From an uncultured Gemmatimonadales bacterium (GTDB lineage: Bacteria > Gemmatimonadota > Gemmatimonadetes > JACCXV01 > JAHWKZ01): DNA of 64,000 nt. Location: the NCBI GenBank assembly GCA_947259315.1, contig CAMYLR010000024.1, positions 61,226-125,225 of the forward strand, read 5' to 3'. Every line of letters begins with the position of its first letter. Position 1 is the first letter of the stretch. Positions 57,468-64,000 of this stretch are shown piece after piece. A model generated the notes under the pieces. That model searched no databases, had not been told where the DNA came from, and saw nothing but the letters and a program-made list of their open reading frames with translations. The position numbers were made by a program, and so were the translations under genes.

Positions 57468-58619
57468 ATGAAGAAGCTCTGGAGAAGCGTTGGGCTGGGG
57501 AGCTTCATGGGCGTGCTGCTGCTCGCCGCGTTTACCCCGGTTCGCGCGCAGACGACGGGCGATCTTCCGCCGATCCTGCAGGGTCGGGAGGAAGGGTTCT
57601 CGTTTATCGGGAACGCCGGCGGGGAGTTTTTGACGATCCCCGTGGGGGCTCGCGGCGTGGCGATGGGCCAGGCGTTTACGGCGGTAGTGGACGACGTGAG
57701 CGCATTGTGGTGGAACCCGGCGGGGTTGGGCTTTATGCGCAGCCCGGCGGCGTTCTTTACCAACATCAACATGCCCTTGGACCTACAGTACAACTATGCG
57801 GGCGTAGGTGCGCCGGTGTTTGAAGGCAACGGCGTGATCGGCGCGGCTTTTGGCGTCTTGACGATGAACGAGATGCAAGTGACGACGATCGCACAGCCGA
57901 CGGGCGCGCCCGAGCAGTTTGACAGCTGGAGTTCGTCGACGCAGATGTCGTATGCCCACAACTTGAGCGACCGGTTTACGGCCGGTATGAGCTTCAAGTG
58001 GGTACACGAGAACATCTTTGGTCTGACGTCAGACGCGTTCCAGTTTGACTTTGGTACGAACTACCACACGACGTTTGCGGGTCGTGGCATCCGTCTGGCG
58101 TTCGTGGTTCAGAACATCGGCACGAACTTCAAGAGCGAGGGTTCGCGACTGCAGATCGCGGCCCGTCCGCCGGAGTTCCCCACGTTCCCGAACTCGGGTA
58201 ACCTGGCGTTGGAGTTCAAGACGGAGGACTTCCGACCGCCGACGACGTTGAAGACGGCGCTGGCGTACTACTTGGTGGAGAGCGAGTCGTCGTCGTTCAT
58301 CGTCAACGGCGAGTTCTCGGCTCCGCGTCAGCTACAAACAACGGTGTCTGTGGGTGGTGAGTGGTCGCAGGTGTTGACGCCGGCGAACAACGGCGGCGCA
58401 GTGGCGACGACGGTGTCGGCGCGTGGTGGTTACACGTACCAGCAGGACGAGGAAGAACTGGATTCCAGCCCGAACGACAGCGACACGCTGCGCGGTCTCG
58501 GGTTTGGCGCCGGTCTGCAGTTCGACTTCACGACGTTCGGAGCGGCGTTTGACTACGCGTTCCGCGATTGGGGTCGCCTCGGTGGTACGAACAACTTCAG
58601 CGTCTCGGTGTTGTTCTAG
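57468..58619 (+). CDS. PorV/PorQ-like outer-membrane beta-barrel protein
   Basis: 383 aa from ATG 57468 with Shine-Dalgarno TTGGAGG. The signal peptide ends VRA (residue 27), leaving Gln at +1. The signature AGGEFLTIPVGARGVAMGQAF followed by SALWWNPAGLG (quoted in parts) is that of the PorV/PorQ (UPF0164) family of FadL-like 14-strand barrels. In Bacteroidota, PorV shuttles type IX substrates from the translocon to the attachment complex. The partner translocon genes (SprA/Sov, PorU, PorT) are not in this window. The barrel ends in VSVLF. It lies 79 bases after the secreted protein and is followed by a terminator. Confidence 0.85.
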   Translation: MKKLWRSVGLGSFMGVLLLAAFTPVRAQTTGDLPPILQGREEGFSFIGNAGGEFLTIPVGARGVAMGQAFTAVVDDVSALWWNPAGLGFMRSPAAFFTNINMPLDLQYNYAGVGAPVFEGNGVIGAAFGVLTMNEMQVTTIAQPTGAPEQFDSWSSSTQMSYAHNLSDRFTAGMSFKWVHENIFGLTSDAFQFDFGTNYHTTFAGRGIRLAFVVQNIGTNFKSEGSRLQIAARPPEFPTFPNSGNLALEFKTEDFRPPTTLKTALAYYLVESESSSFIVNGEFSAPRQLQTTVSVGGEWSQVLTPANNGGAVATTVSARGGYTYQQDEEELDSSPNDSDTLRGLGFGAGLQFDFTTFGAAFDYAFRDWGRLGGTNNFSVSVLF

Positions 58620-58663
58620 CGGGCACCCAGCCATCGCTAGGAACAGCTAGAGGGCTGAAAAGA

Positions 58664-58701
58664 AGCGCCCGGGCAAGGACATTTGCCCGGGCGCTCTCTA
58701 T
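58664..58701 (+). terminator. Hairpin terminator after the PorV-like gene
   Basis: A 13-bp perfect stem (58664-58676 with 58683-58695, GCGCCCGGGC core) with a 6-base loop is followed by CTCTATT. The U-tract is poor, but stem strength suggests a terminator. Confidence 0.7.
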
Positions 58702-58862
58702 TGGGGACGGTGGCCAGCGCGCGCCCACCCTTGCCGCTTGCGGGCCCGATAACGACATTAAACTCTGAACAATTCCCGTATATTTGACGGAAGGAAGCGA
58801 CGACTCGATTCGTGGGTCGTGATTTGCGCAGCATACTGTCAAACCCCAGGAGAACACCTCGC

Positions 58863-60371
58863 ATGCCGAAGTCTGTCGCCAGCCGACTCTTGATTCCAAT
58901 CGCCGTCATCGCCGGAGGACCGGGTATTGCGGCGGCGCAGGGTCAAGCGAGCTTGGCCCTCGAAGTCAACCGCTATTACGGAGACCATGAACGAGCGCTC
59001 GTAGAGGGCGCCGTAGAGGTGCCGTTCACGCTTATGACCTTTACGTCGGGCGGAGAGAGCCTGCGGGCGAACGCCAAGGTCGAGGTCGAGATCGTGAAGA
59101 AGGGTGGCGAGCAGGTCTATCACACCGAGCGTGATATCCAGCCCGAGGCGGCCAACGAGGCGATGGCGAGGTCGGACCGGGTCTCGACGATCGAGACGTT
59201 CGCGATCTACGCACCACCCGGAGATTATGTCGCCACCGGTCGCATTACCGACCTGACGTCCCAGCAGAGTTACGAGATGACGACCCCGCTGGTGGTCCCC
59301 GCTGAGCGGCCCTTCTTCAGCGATGCTCTGCTCTCGAATCGGGTTCTGAAGAACGTCCAACTCGAGGAGGGCAGCTACCTCCCGTATCTCATCGGCACGA
59401 CGATGTTCAATCCGAACCCGCGACATGTCTTCTACAAAGATTCGCCGCTGCTCTACTTCTACTACGAGATAAACCCCGAAGTAGCGGGTGGCGAGGGAGG
59501 CTCGCACGAGTTGCAGATGCTGGTCCTTGGCGCAGACGGTGAGATCGTCAAGAACCTGGGTGATCGCGCGATCAAGGTCAGCGAAGGCCAGAACTTCGAC
59601 TTGGGCGCGTTCAACATCGCCGGTTTATTGCCGGGTGAGTACGTCCTGGAGGTCCGGTGCTCGACGTGTGAGGCGGGCGAACAGCTCAATGCTGGCTTCG
59701 AGGTACGCGAGCCGCTCGCTCAATTGGCACGCACCCAGCTGTTGGGACGCCCCGCGCCGACGGAACGACCGGCCCCCAAGTACTACGCTGGGTTCACGCC
59801 GGTTCAGGTCGATAGCGTCGCCAAGGCGATGGACGTGTGGTTCTCGAATCAACAGCGGCAGCTCTTCAAGACCCTCAATAACGACGGCAAGATCGAGTTC
59901 CTGAACCGTTTCTGGGCCAGTCTCGACGCCGATCCGTCGATCGGCGACCCGGATACCGAGGAGAACGAGCCAAAGGTCGTGTTCGAACAGCGAATCGCCT
60001 ATGCGGACCAGGTATTCTCGAGCAGCCAGAGGCTCGGCCGGGACACCGACCGTGGCCAGATCTACATCTTGTACGGCGAGCCGACGGAGCGCTTTGACCG
60101 TCCGTACGAGGCGACGGTCGGGCCGTACGAGATCTGGAACTACACGGGTCACGGAGAGACCTTCGCTTTTGGGGATTTCGCACGTGACGGCAGGTACCGC
60201 TTGATCTACTCGACGAACCGCCGGTTTGTCGGTGATCCGAACATCCAGACCCAGGTCGATGGAGGCCAGGCCTCCGTCCGGCAAACGACGATCCCGTTTG
60301 GCCGTGGTTACGAGACGATCATCGAGGACATTCTTCAGAACCGGGTTACTACCCGGAGCTTCCAGCGCTAA
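58863..60371 (+). CDS. Secreted GWxTD-domain protein
   Basis: 502 aa from ATG 58863 with Shine-Dalgarno AGGAGAA. The signal peptide ends AAA (residue 25), leaving Gln at +1. N-terminal beta-rich region (about 26-280) with a CSTC pair, then the GWxTD domain (about 300-450): FLNRFWASLDADP, FEQRIAYADQVF, RDTDRGQIYILYGEP and YEIWNYTGHGETFAFGDF. The domain is of unknown function and occurs in Gemmatimonadota, Acidobacteriota and similar lineages. A second member lies at 62224-64000 on the other strand. The gap before it (58620-58862) holds the terminator and an AT-rich TATATT box at 58777, but no certain promoter. Confidence 0.8.
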   Translation: MPKSVASRLLIPIAVIAGGPGIAAAQGQASLALEVNRYYGDHERALVEGAVEVPFTLMTFTSGGESLRANAKVEVEIVKKGGEQVYHTERDIQPEAANEAMARSDRVSTIETFAIYAPPGDYVATGRITDLTSQQSYEMTTPLVVPAERPFFSDALLSNRVLKNVQLEEGSYLPYLIGTTMFNPNPRHVFYKDSPLLYFYYEINPEVAGGEGGSHELQMLVLGADGEIVKNLGDRAIKVSEGQNFDLGAFNIAGLLPGEYVLEVRCSTCEAGEQLNAGFEVREPLAQLARTQLLGRPAPTERPAPKYYAGFTPVQVDSVAKAMDVWFSNQQRQLFKTLNNDGKIEFLNRFWASLDADPSIGDPDTEENEPKVVFEQRIAYADQVFSSSQRLGRDTDRGQIYILYGEPTERFDRPYEATVGPYEIWNYTGHGETFAFGDFARDGRYRLIYSTNRRFVGDPNIQTQVDGGQASVRQTTIPFGRGYETIIEDILQNRVTTRSFQR

Positions 60372-60434
60372 GGCCCGGCCGACTCGGATCGCCCTCCGCG
60401 CGTAAGCCGCCAATTCAAAGGGTCTAGAGAGACA

Positions 60435-61100
60435 GTGAGCCTCGATCGTCGACGCACGCTCCTGTGTTTTGTGTGTGACGTAAGTGCGATCGAGTTACCC
60501 GACCGGTTGCGCACCCTAACCGATAAGACGTGGTCGCACGTGGACATCGTCCAGGTCCGCGGCAAGACACTTTCCGCTGGGGAATTGGAGAGTGCCGCAC
60601 GCCGCTGGGTGCGGCGGTTGCGCGACCTGCCGACGCTCGTGATCGTTGACGATCGCGTCGACGTTGCGCTGGCAGCTGGCGCCGATGGTGCACATTTGGG
60701 TCGCGCCGATTTGGCGATCCAACGAGCGCGTGAAGTGGTTGGCGAGGGGTTTATCTTGGGGGCTTCGACTCACGACCGCGAGGAGCTATTGGAAGCTCAG
60801 AAGGTGGGTGCTGACTACGCTGGGCTGGGAGCCTTCTACCCCAGCTCGACCAAGCATGATACGACTCAGCTGGAGCTCCGAGCCGCGGGCCTCGAAGACC
60901 GGGTTCCAGCCCTGACGATACCGGTGCTGGCGATCGGTGGGATCACCGCCAAGCGGATCCCGGCCGTGCTTGAAGTTCCGGTCGTCACAGGCGTGGCGGT
61001 CGGGTCCGCGATCCAGCACGCCACTGACCCGGCGCGCGCGATTCGGAATCTGAGCGTCGAATTGAGACGTGGTGCCGCGGTTTGCGAGTCCCGGACGTGA
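60435..61100 (+). CDS. thiE: Thiamine-phosphate synthase
   Basis: 221 aa TIM-barrel enzyme that joins the pyrimidine and thiazole moieties to thiamine monophosphate. VQVRGKTLSAGEL (the Q-x-R/K motif), LVIVDDRVDVALAAGADGAHLG, ILGASTHDREELLEAQKVGADYAGLG and the phosphate-binding VLAIGGITAKRIPAVLE are visible. The product is the substrate of ThiL at 36820-37812. Start is GTG 60435; the end overlaps the next start as TGATG. No TPP riboswitch precedes it in the 63-base gap. Confidence 0.9.
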   Translation: MSLDRRRTLLCFVCDVSAIELPDRLRTLTDKTWSHVDIVQVRGKTLSAGELESAARRWVRRLRDLPTLVIVDDRVDVALAAGADGAHLGRADLAIQRAREVVGEGFILGASTHDREELLEAQKVGADYAGLGAFYPSSTKHDTTQLELRAAGLEDRVPALTIPVLAIGGITAKRIPAVLEVPVVTGVAVGSAIQHATDPARAIRNLSVELRRGAAVCESRT

Positions 61101-62251
61101 TGTCCAGCCGCACTCTTCAGGTAGTTGCCCTTTCGCTCGTCGCGCTGGGGAGCTGTAGCCCGCAGAGTGGCAGCGAGGCGGTCGATGAGCCGGAGATCGC
61201 TCGGCCGCCGGACCGGCCGCTGATGACGCCGGGCAGCGTGTCGGTCGTTGAACGTGCCAGATTGGCGACAGATGGTCGCGTCGAACGTCCGAACGATCTG
61301 GCGGTCGACGACGAAGGCAACCTGTACGTGCTCGATCTGGCCGGCCCACCGGGGATCGTAAAGTACGATTCGACAGGTCAGTTCGTGCGCCGTATGGGCG
61401 ACGTGGATGCCGAATCGGAGCAGCCGGTTGGCGCCCTCGAGTTCGCGCTGGCACCGTGGAACACGCTGCTGACGGTCGATCGGTCGCAAAACAAGTTACT
61501 TACCTACCTGACGCTCGGAACGTTCGCCTCCTCGCTCGACATCAAGCCCGGGTACGCGCTCGACGTTCATCCGCTGCCGGAGTTTGGCGAGTTTTATCTT
61601 CACAAGTGGTCGCCCGAGCGAAGCCGAGCAGTCGTCGTTCACATGCGGGCGCCGGCGGATTCGCTGGCGACGACATACGAGGTTCAGATACCGGGTGGCC
61701 TTTCAGTCCGCAGAGAGGCGCGGGGCGTCAATTTTCACACCACGGTCGATCGTCAGGGTCGGCTCTACGTCGCTTTCTACGACGGGTATCCGGTGCGCAT
61801 CCTGGAGCCCAACGGCCAGACGGTGGGGTTAGTCGATCTGGATCGCGAGCCGATCCCAAAGAGCGCGGATGAGATCGCGCGCGAGGTCGAGGAGAACCTG
61901 GAGACGCTGCGCGATCGGGCGCCGGATATCGACGAGATGGTGCTCGTGGAAGCGGCTCAGCCAGACTCCGTGCTCCCGATCATCGAGGAGCTGATCGTCG
62001 ATCCGCTGGGTCGACTTTGGGTACGGACGAACCGACTCGAGACCGTCGACACGACCCCGTTCGACGTGTTCAACGAGGCCGGAGATTATCTCGCTCGGGT
62101 CGACATCCCCGGTAACGTTGTGCGCGCGACATTCGATCGTGCCGGCGTACTTTATGTGATCGCCTCCGGTGAGACCGATACTGATTTGCAGATCTTCGCC
62201 TACGAGGTTCGCTTGGAGGAAGGTCAGTCGACCAGCGACAACTCCACCTGA
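61100..62251 (+). CDS. Lipoprotein with 6-bladed beta-propeller (NHL-like) domain
   Basis: 383 aa from ATG 61100, coupled to thiE by TGATG. The lipobox LGSC puts the lipidated Cys at residue 19. The mature part has propeller blades: RPNDLAVDDEGNLYVLDLAGPP, GIVKYDSTGQFVRRMGD, TTVDRQGRLYVAFYDGYPVRIL and IIEELIVDPLGRLWVRTNRL, typical of the 6-bladed NHL/BF3012-like families (residue quotes in short parts). Its role is unknown. The 3' end overlaps the convergent GWxTD gene by 28 bases. A cell-envelope location is expected. Confidence 0.75.
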   Translation: MSSRTLQVVALSLVALGSCSPQSGSEAVDEPEIARPPDRPLMTPGSVSVVERARLATDGRVERPNDLAVDDEGNLYVLDLAGPPGIVKYDSTGQFVRRMGDVDAESEQPVGALEFALAPWNTLLTVDRSQNKLLTYLTLGTFASSLDIKPGYALDVHPLPEFGEFYLHKWSPERSRAVVVHMRAPADSLATTYEVQIPGGLSVRREARGVNFHTTVDRQGRLYVAFYDGYPVRILEPNGQTVGLVDLDREPIPKSADEIAREVEENLETLRDRAPDIDEMVLVEAAQPDSVLPIIEELIVDPLGRLWVRTNRLETVDTTPFDVFNEAGDYLARVDIPGNVVRATFDRAGVLYVIASGETDTDLQIFAYEVRLEEGQSTSDNST

Positions 62252-64000
62252 CGCTTCAGCGAGGCACCTGTCTCGTGGTCCTCGAGTTCCACCGTCAACA
62301 CGTAGTCGCCGGGCGGCGACTTCGACACATCGAGCGAGAAGTACTCGAGTAGCGGGTCGACCCCCACCTGCGAGCGCTCAAACGAGTATGTGATCGACCC
62401 CTCGTCTTCGCCGCGCGTCAGTAGCTCGCCGACCGATGAGAAGAACCGCGCGATCACGTTTCGATCTGGCTGGCGGGACTCGAACGTGTATGTCGTGCGG
62501 TAGTTCACCGTGCCGGCATCGTCCTCGGTCAGGCCATACACCTCGTAGTACACAAACACCGGTTGCGTCTGGCGGAAAACACGCGACGGCAACGGCAGGA
62601 CCTTGAGCTGTCCCCAGCGGACAAAGGGGTTAGAGGGATCGCTCGCCGGGTTGATTCGGTTGGCGAGCACGATCCCGGAGATCGACAGCCCGGGCTTGGT
62701 GAAATCGTCAACGTGCACGGCACCCCGCCGAACGTTGAAACGGCCCGAGTTGAGATCCGTTAGCTTCATCCCGTACTCGTAATCGCCAGGGCCGATCGCG
62801 ACCGGACGGACGCCCGGCAGCATCACTCCGGCATCACGCGGGATCGGTTTTACGGTCGCGATCCTGACGTCATCTTCCTGACGCGCCACCGGTTGCTGAT
62901 CGTCGGGCGCGCCCACCACCAGTTGATATCGGTAGTCGATCTCGCTTCCCCCGCCGCCGTACGGGAGCACGCTGACCTCCGAGGTTGGCACCGCATAGTA
63001 GAACAACACCTCCGCGCCGCCGCTGACGTTCTTGAACGCGACCGGATGGACCGGCAACGGTAACGGCGCCTCGGGCAGCTCCGGCACGTAAGACTGGGTG
63101 GTAGTGGCGACGGCGATGTCGCGGGCGAGGTCCGATTCCTCGGTCTCGAGGAGTCGCTCGTCGAGTCGCATGGCGGCCCGATCGTAGAACGGATCGAGAT
63201 GGCCACGCGAGGAGTAGAGATCCCTGAGTGCGACCTGGTTCTCAGCCAAGATGCGTATGTCGTAGCTGTCGCAGCCGCCGCCCGCGCCGCACGTTCGACC
63301 GTAGAGCTGTTGACCGGTCAGCTTGGAGCTGCCGGTTATGACGGCGTCGCTCAAGTGGCGGACGAGCTTGAAGTCGTTGACATCCTCGTCGCTCACAAAG
63401 TGAAAGACGAGCGGATCCCCACCGGCGCGATCGTACTTCCAAGAGATGTTCTTCTCGTAGTCGGGGCCGGCATGAGTCGCCGTGTCGTCTGGCTCTCCGT
63501 GTCGCAAATAGATCGCGCCGCGATCATCGAATCCGGTCTGCCAGGGTGGGGTGTACGCCGAAGCGGCCGAGTAATGTCGCCGCTCCGGCAGGTCGATACG
63601 GTAGTTCTCGTAGGCATAGTGGAGTCGACGGTAGTGCTCGGCGACCCGATCGCCGGTCGTCACGAACGACTGGTCAGCCAGCTGCTCCCAGAAAGCCGGC
63701 AGGTACGCCTTGCGTCCGGCGACGTCCAGCCGGTTGAACTCAGCATCTCTGGCTGGTGATGCGATCGGTTTGATGTCGTGCCAGTACAGATCCGTCTCCT
63801 GTTCGGTCTGGATCGCCTCGATGCCCGCGTCGTACGAAGCCGCACCCTCGAGTGGCCGGTCCAGGTTGACGAGCGCGTACGTCAACAACAGGTGCCGACT
63901 GGCCGGAGTGAACGTGGAGCCCTCGGGTGTGTTCTCGATCGCGTCGACCATCGACTCGAGCTCGCCCGCATCCCGATAGGTGGCCACCAGCAGCAACACC
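62224..64000 (-). CDS. GWxTD-domain protein, partial (5' end beyond window)
   Basis: At least 591 aa in the window; the true start lies to the right of base 64000. N-terminal visible part is helical and TPR-like (ASRHLLLTYALVNLDRPLEGAASYDAG, in parts), then the GWxTD domain: AFWEQLADQSFVTTGDR, HYAYENYR, WQTGFDDRGAIYLRHGEPDD and ISWKYDR. After it comes a beta-rich half of two or more Ig-like modules ending in LEDHETGASLKRQVELSLVD. Compared with the first GWxTD protein the domain lies nearer the N-terminus, so they are different architectures. No signal peptide can be judged because the start is missing. Confidence 0.8.
   Translation of the reverse strand, partial: VLLLVATYRDAGELESMVDAIENTPEGSTFTPASRHLLLTYALVNLDRPLEGAASYDAGIEAIQTEQETDLYWHDIKPIASPARDAEFNRLDVAGRKAYLPAFWEQLADQSFVTTGDRVAEHYRRLHYAYENYRIDLPERRHYSAASAYTPPWQTGFDDRGAIYLRHGEPDDTATHAGPDYEKNISWKYDRAGGDPLVFHFVSDEDVNDFKLVRHLSDAVITGSSKLTGQQLYGRTCGAGGGCDSYDIRILAENQVALRDLYSSRGHLDPFYDRAAMRLDERLLETEESDLARDIAVATTTQSYVPELPEAPLPLPVHPVAFKNVSGGAEVLFYYAVPTSEVSVLPYGGGGSEIDYRYQLVVGAPDDQQPVARQEDDVRIATVKPIPRDAGVMLPGVRPVAIGPGDYEYGMKLTDLNSGRFNVRRGAVHVDDFTKPGLSISGIVLANRINPASDPSNPFVRWGQLKVLPLPSRVFRQTQPVFVYYEVYGLTEDDAGTVNYRTTYTFESRQPDRNVIARFFSSVGELLTRGEDEGSITYSFERSQVGVDPLLEYFSLDVSKSPPGDYVLTVELEDHETGASLKRQVELSLVD

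Noticed and set aside
53663..58619. SusC/SusD-type glycan uptake pair
   Set aside because: The protein after the receptor lacks the SusD lipoprotein signal and TPR fold, and has a T9SS-like C-terminus instead.
60372..60434. TPP riboswitch before thiE
   Set aside because: The gap is only 63 bases and lacks the conserved CTGAGA and other pyrimidine-sensor motifs; none was seen before thiL either.

Overview
The window is a gene-dense, roughly 60% G+C stretch of bacterial chromosome. It holds about 50 protein genes, four tRNA genes and no visible insertion sequence, prophage or CRISPR array. The gene set points to a Gram-negative lineage of the FCB supergroup, most likely Gemmatimonadota or a close relative (inference). 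The evidence is two GWxTD-domain proteins, a PorV-like outer-membrane protein next to a large secreted protein with a C-terminal FlgD/T9SS-like domain, a CarboxypepD_reg-type TonB receptor, a DUF2723 membrane protein and a short primary sigma factor without region 1.1. Promoters are of ordinary sigma-70 type (TTGACA/TATAAT), unlike the Bacteroidota -33/-7 consensus.

Layout. 1-7.2 kb: 3' part of a sensor histidine kinase, a PcrA/UvrD helicase, an orphan secreted CarboxypepD_reg protein and gatCAB. 7.2-12.2 kb: a minus-strand envelope trio (PLC-like enzyme, YtxH-like and DUF948-like proteins), clpB and methylmalonyl-CoA epimerase. 12.2-19.3 kb: trxA, then CDP-alcohol phosphatidyltransferase, inositol-3-phosphate synthase, an M1 aminopeptidase, tmk, an S41 protease and a NYN protein. 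19.3-23.4 kb: primary sigma factor, a secreted unknown, a ZIP transporter, a Lon N-domain protein, tRNA-Leu, an RskA-like protein and tRNA-Ala. 23.4-30.5 kb: pyk, gltA, icd, obg, dprA and a frameshifted hemW. 30.5-37.8 kb: hrcA, dnaJ, prmA, nnr, a secreted beta-propeller protein and thiL. 37.9-45.2 kb: eno, a FtsB-like gene, two Met tRNAs, tilS, hpt, ftsH, folP and cdaA. 45.3-58.7 kb: the envelope block (DUF2723 protein, ExbB, ExbD, TonB, TonB-dependent receptor, 1217-residue secreted protein, PorV-like protein). 58.8-64 kb: GWxTD protein, thiE, a propeller lipoprotein and a second, partial GWxTD protein.

Many genes in the operons overlap by four bases (ATGA or GTGA), which implies translational coupling. 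ExbB/ExbD/TonB would energise the receptor encoded just downstream. That receptor has its own consensus promoter and shares a probable operon with the secreted protein and the PorV-like protein.

The points most worth a second look are these. First, seven of nine predicted secreted non-lipoproteins would begin with Gln after signal-peptide cleavage, the pattern called the Q-rule in Bacteroidota. Second, there is the receptor / secreted protein / PorV-like block. Third, several promoters lie so close to start codons that the mRNA would be leaderless, with TAGCTT recurring as the -10 box. Fourth, an orphan protein copies the N-terminal domain of the receptor. Fifth, hemW is frameshifted. Sixth, an inositol-phospholipid gene pair is present.
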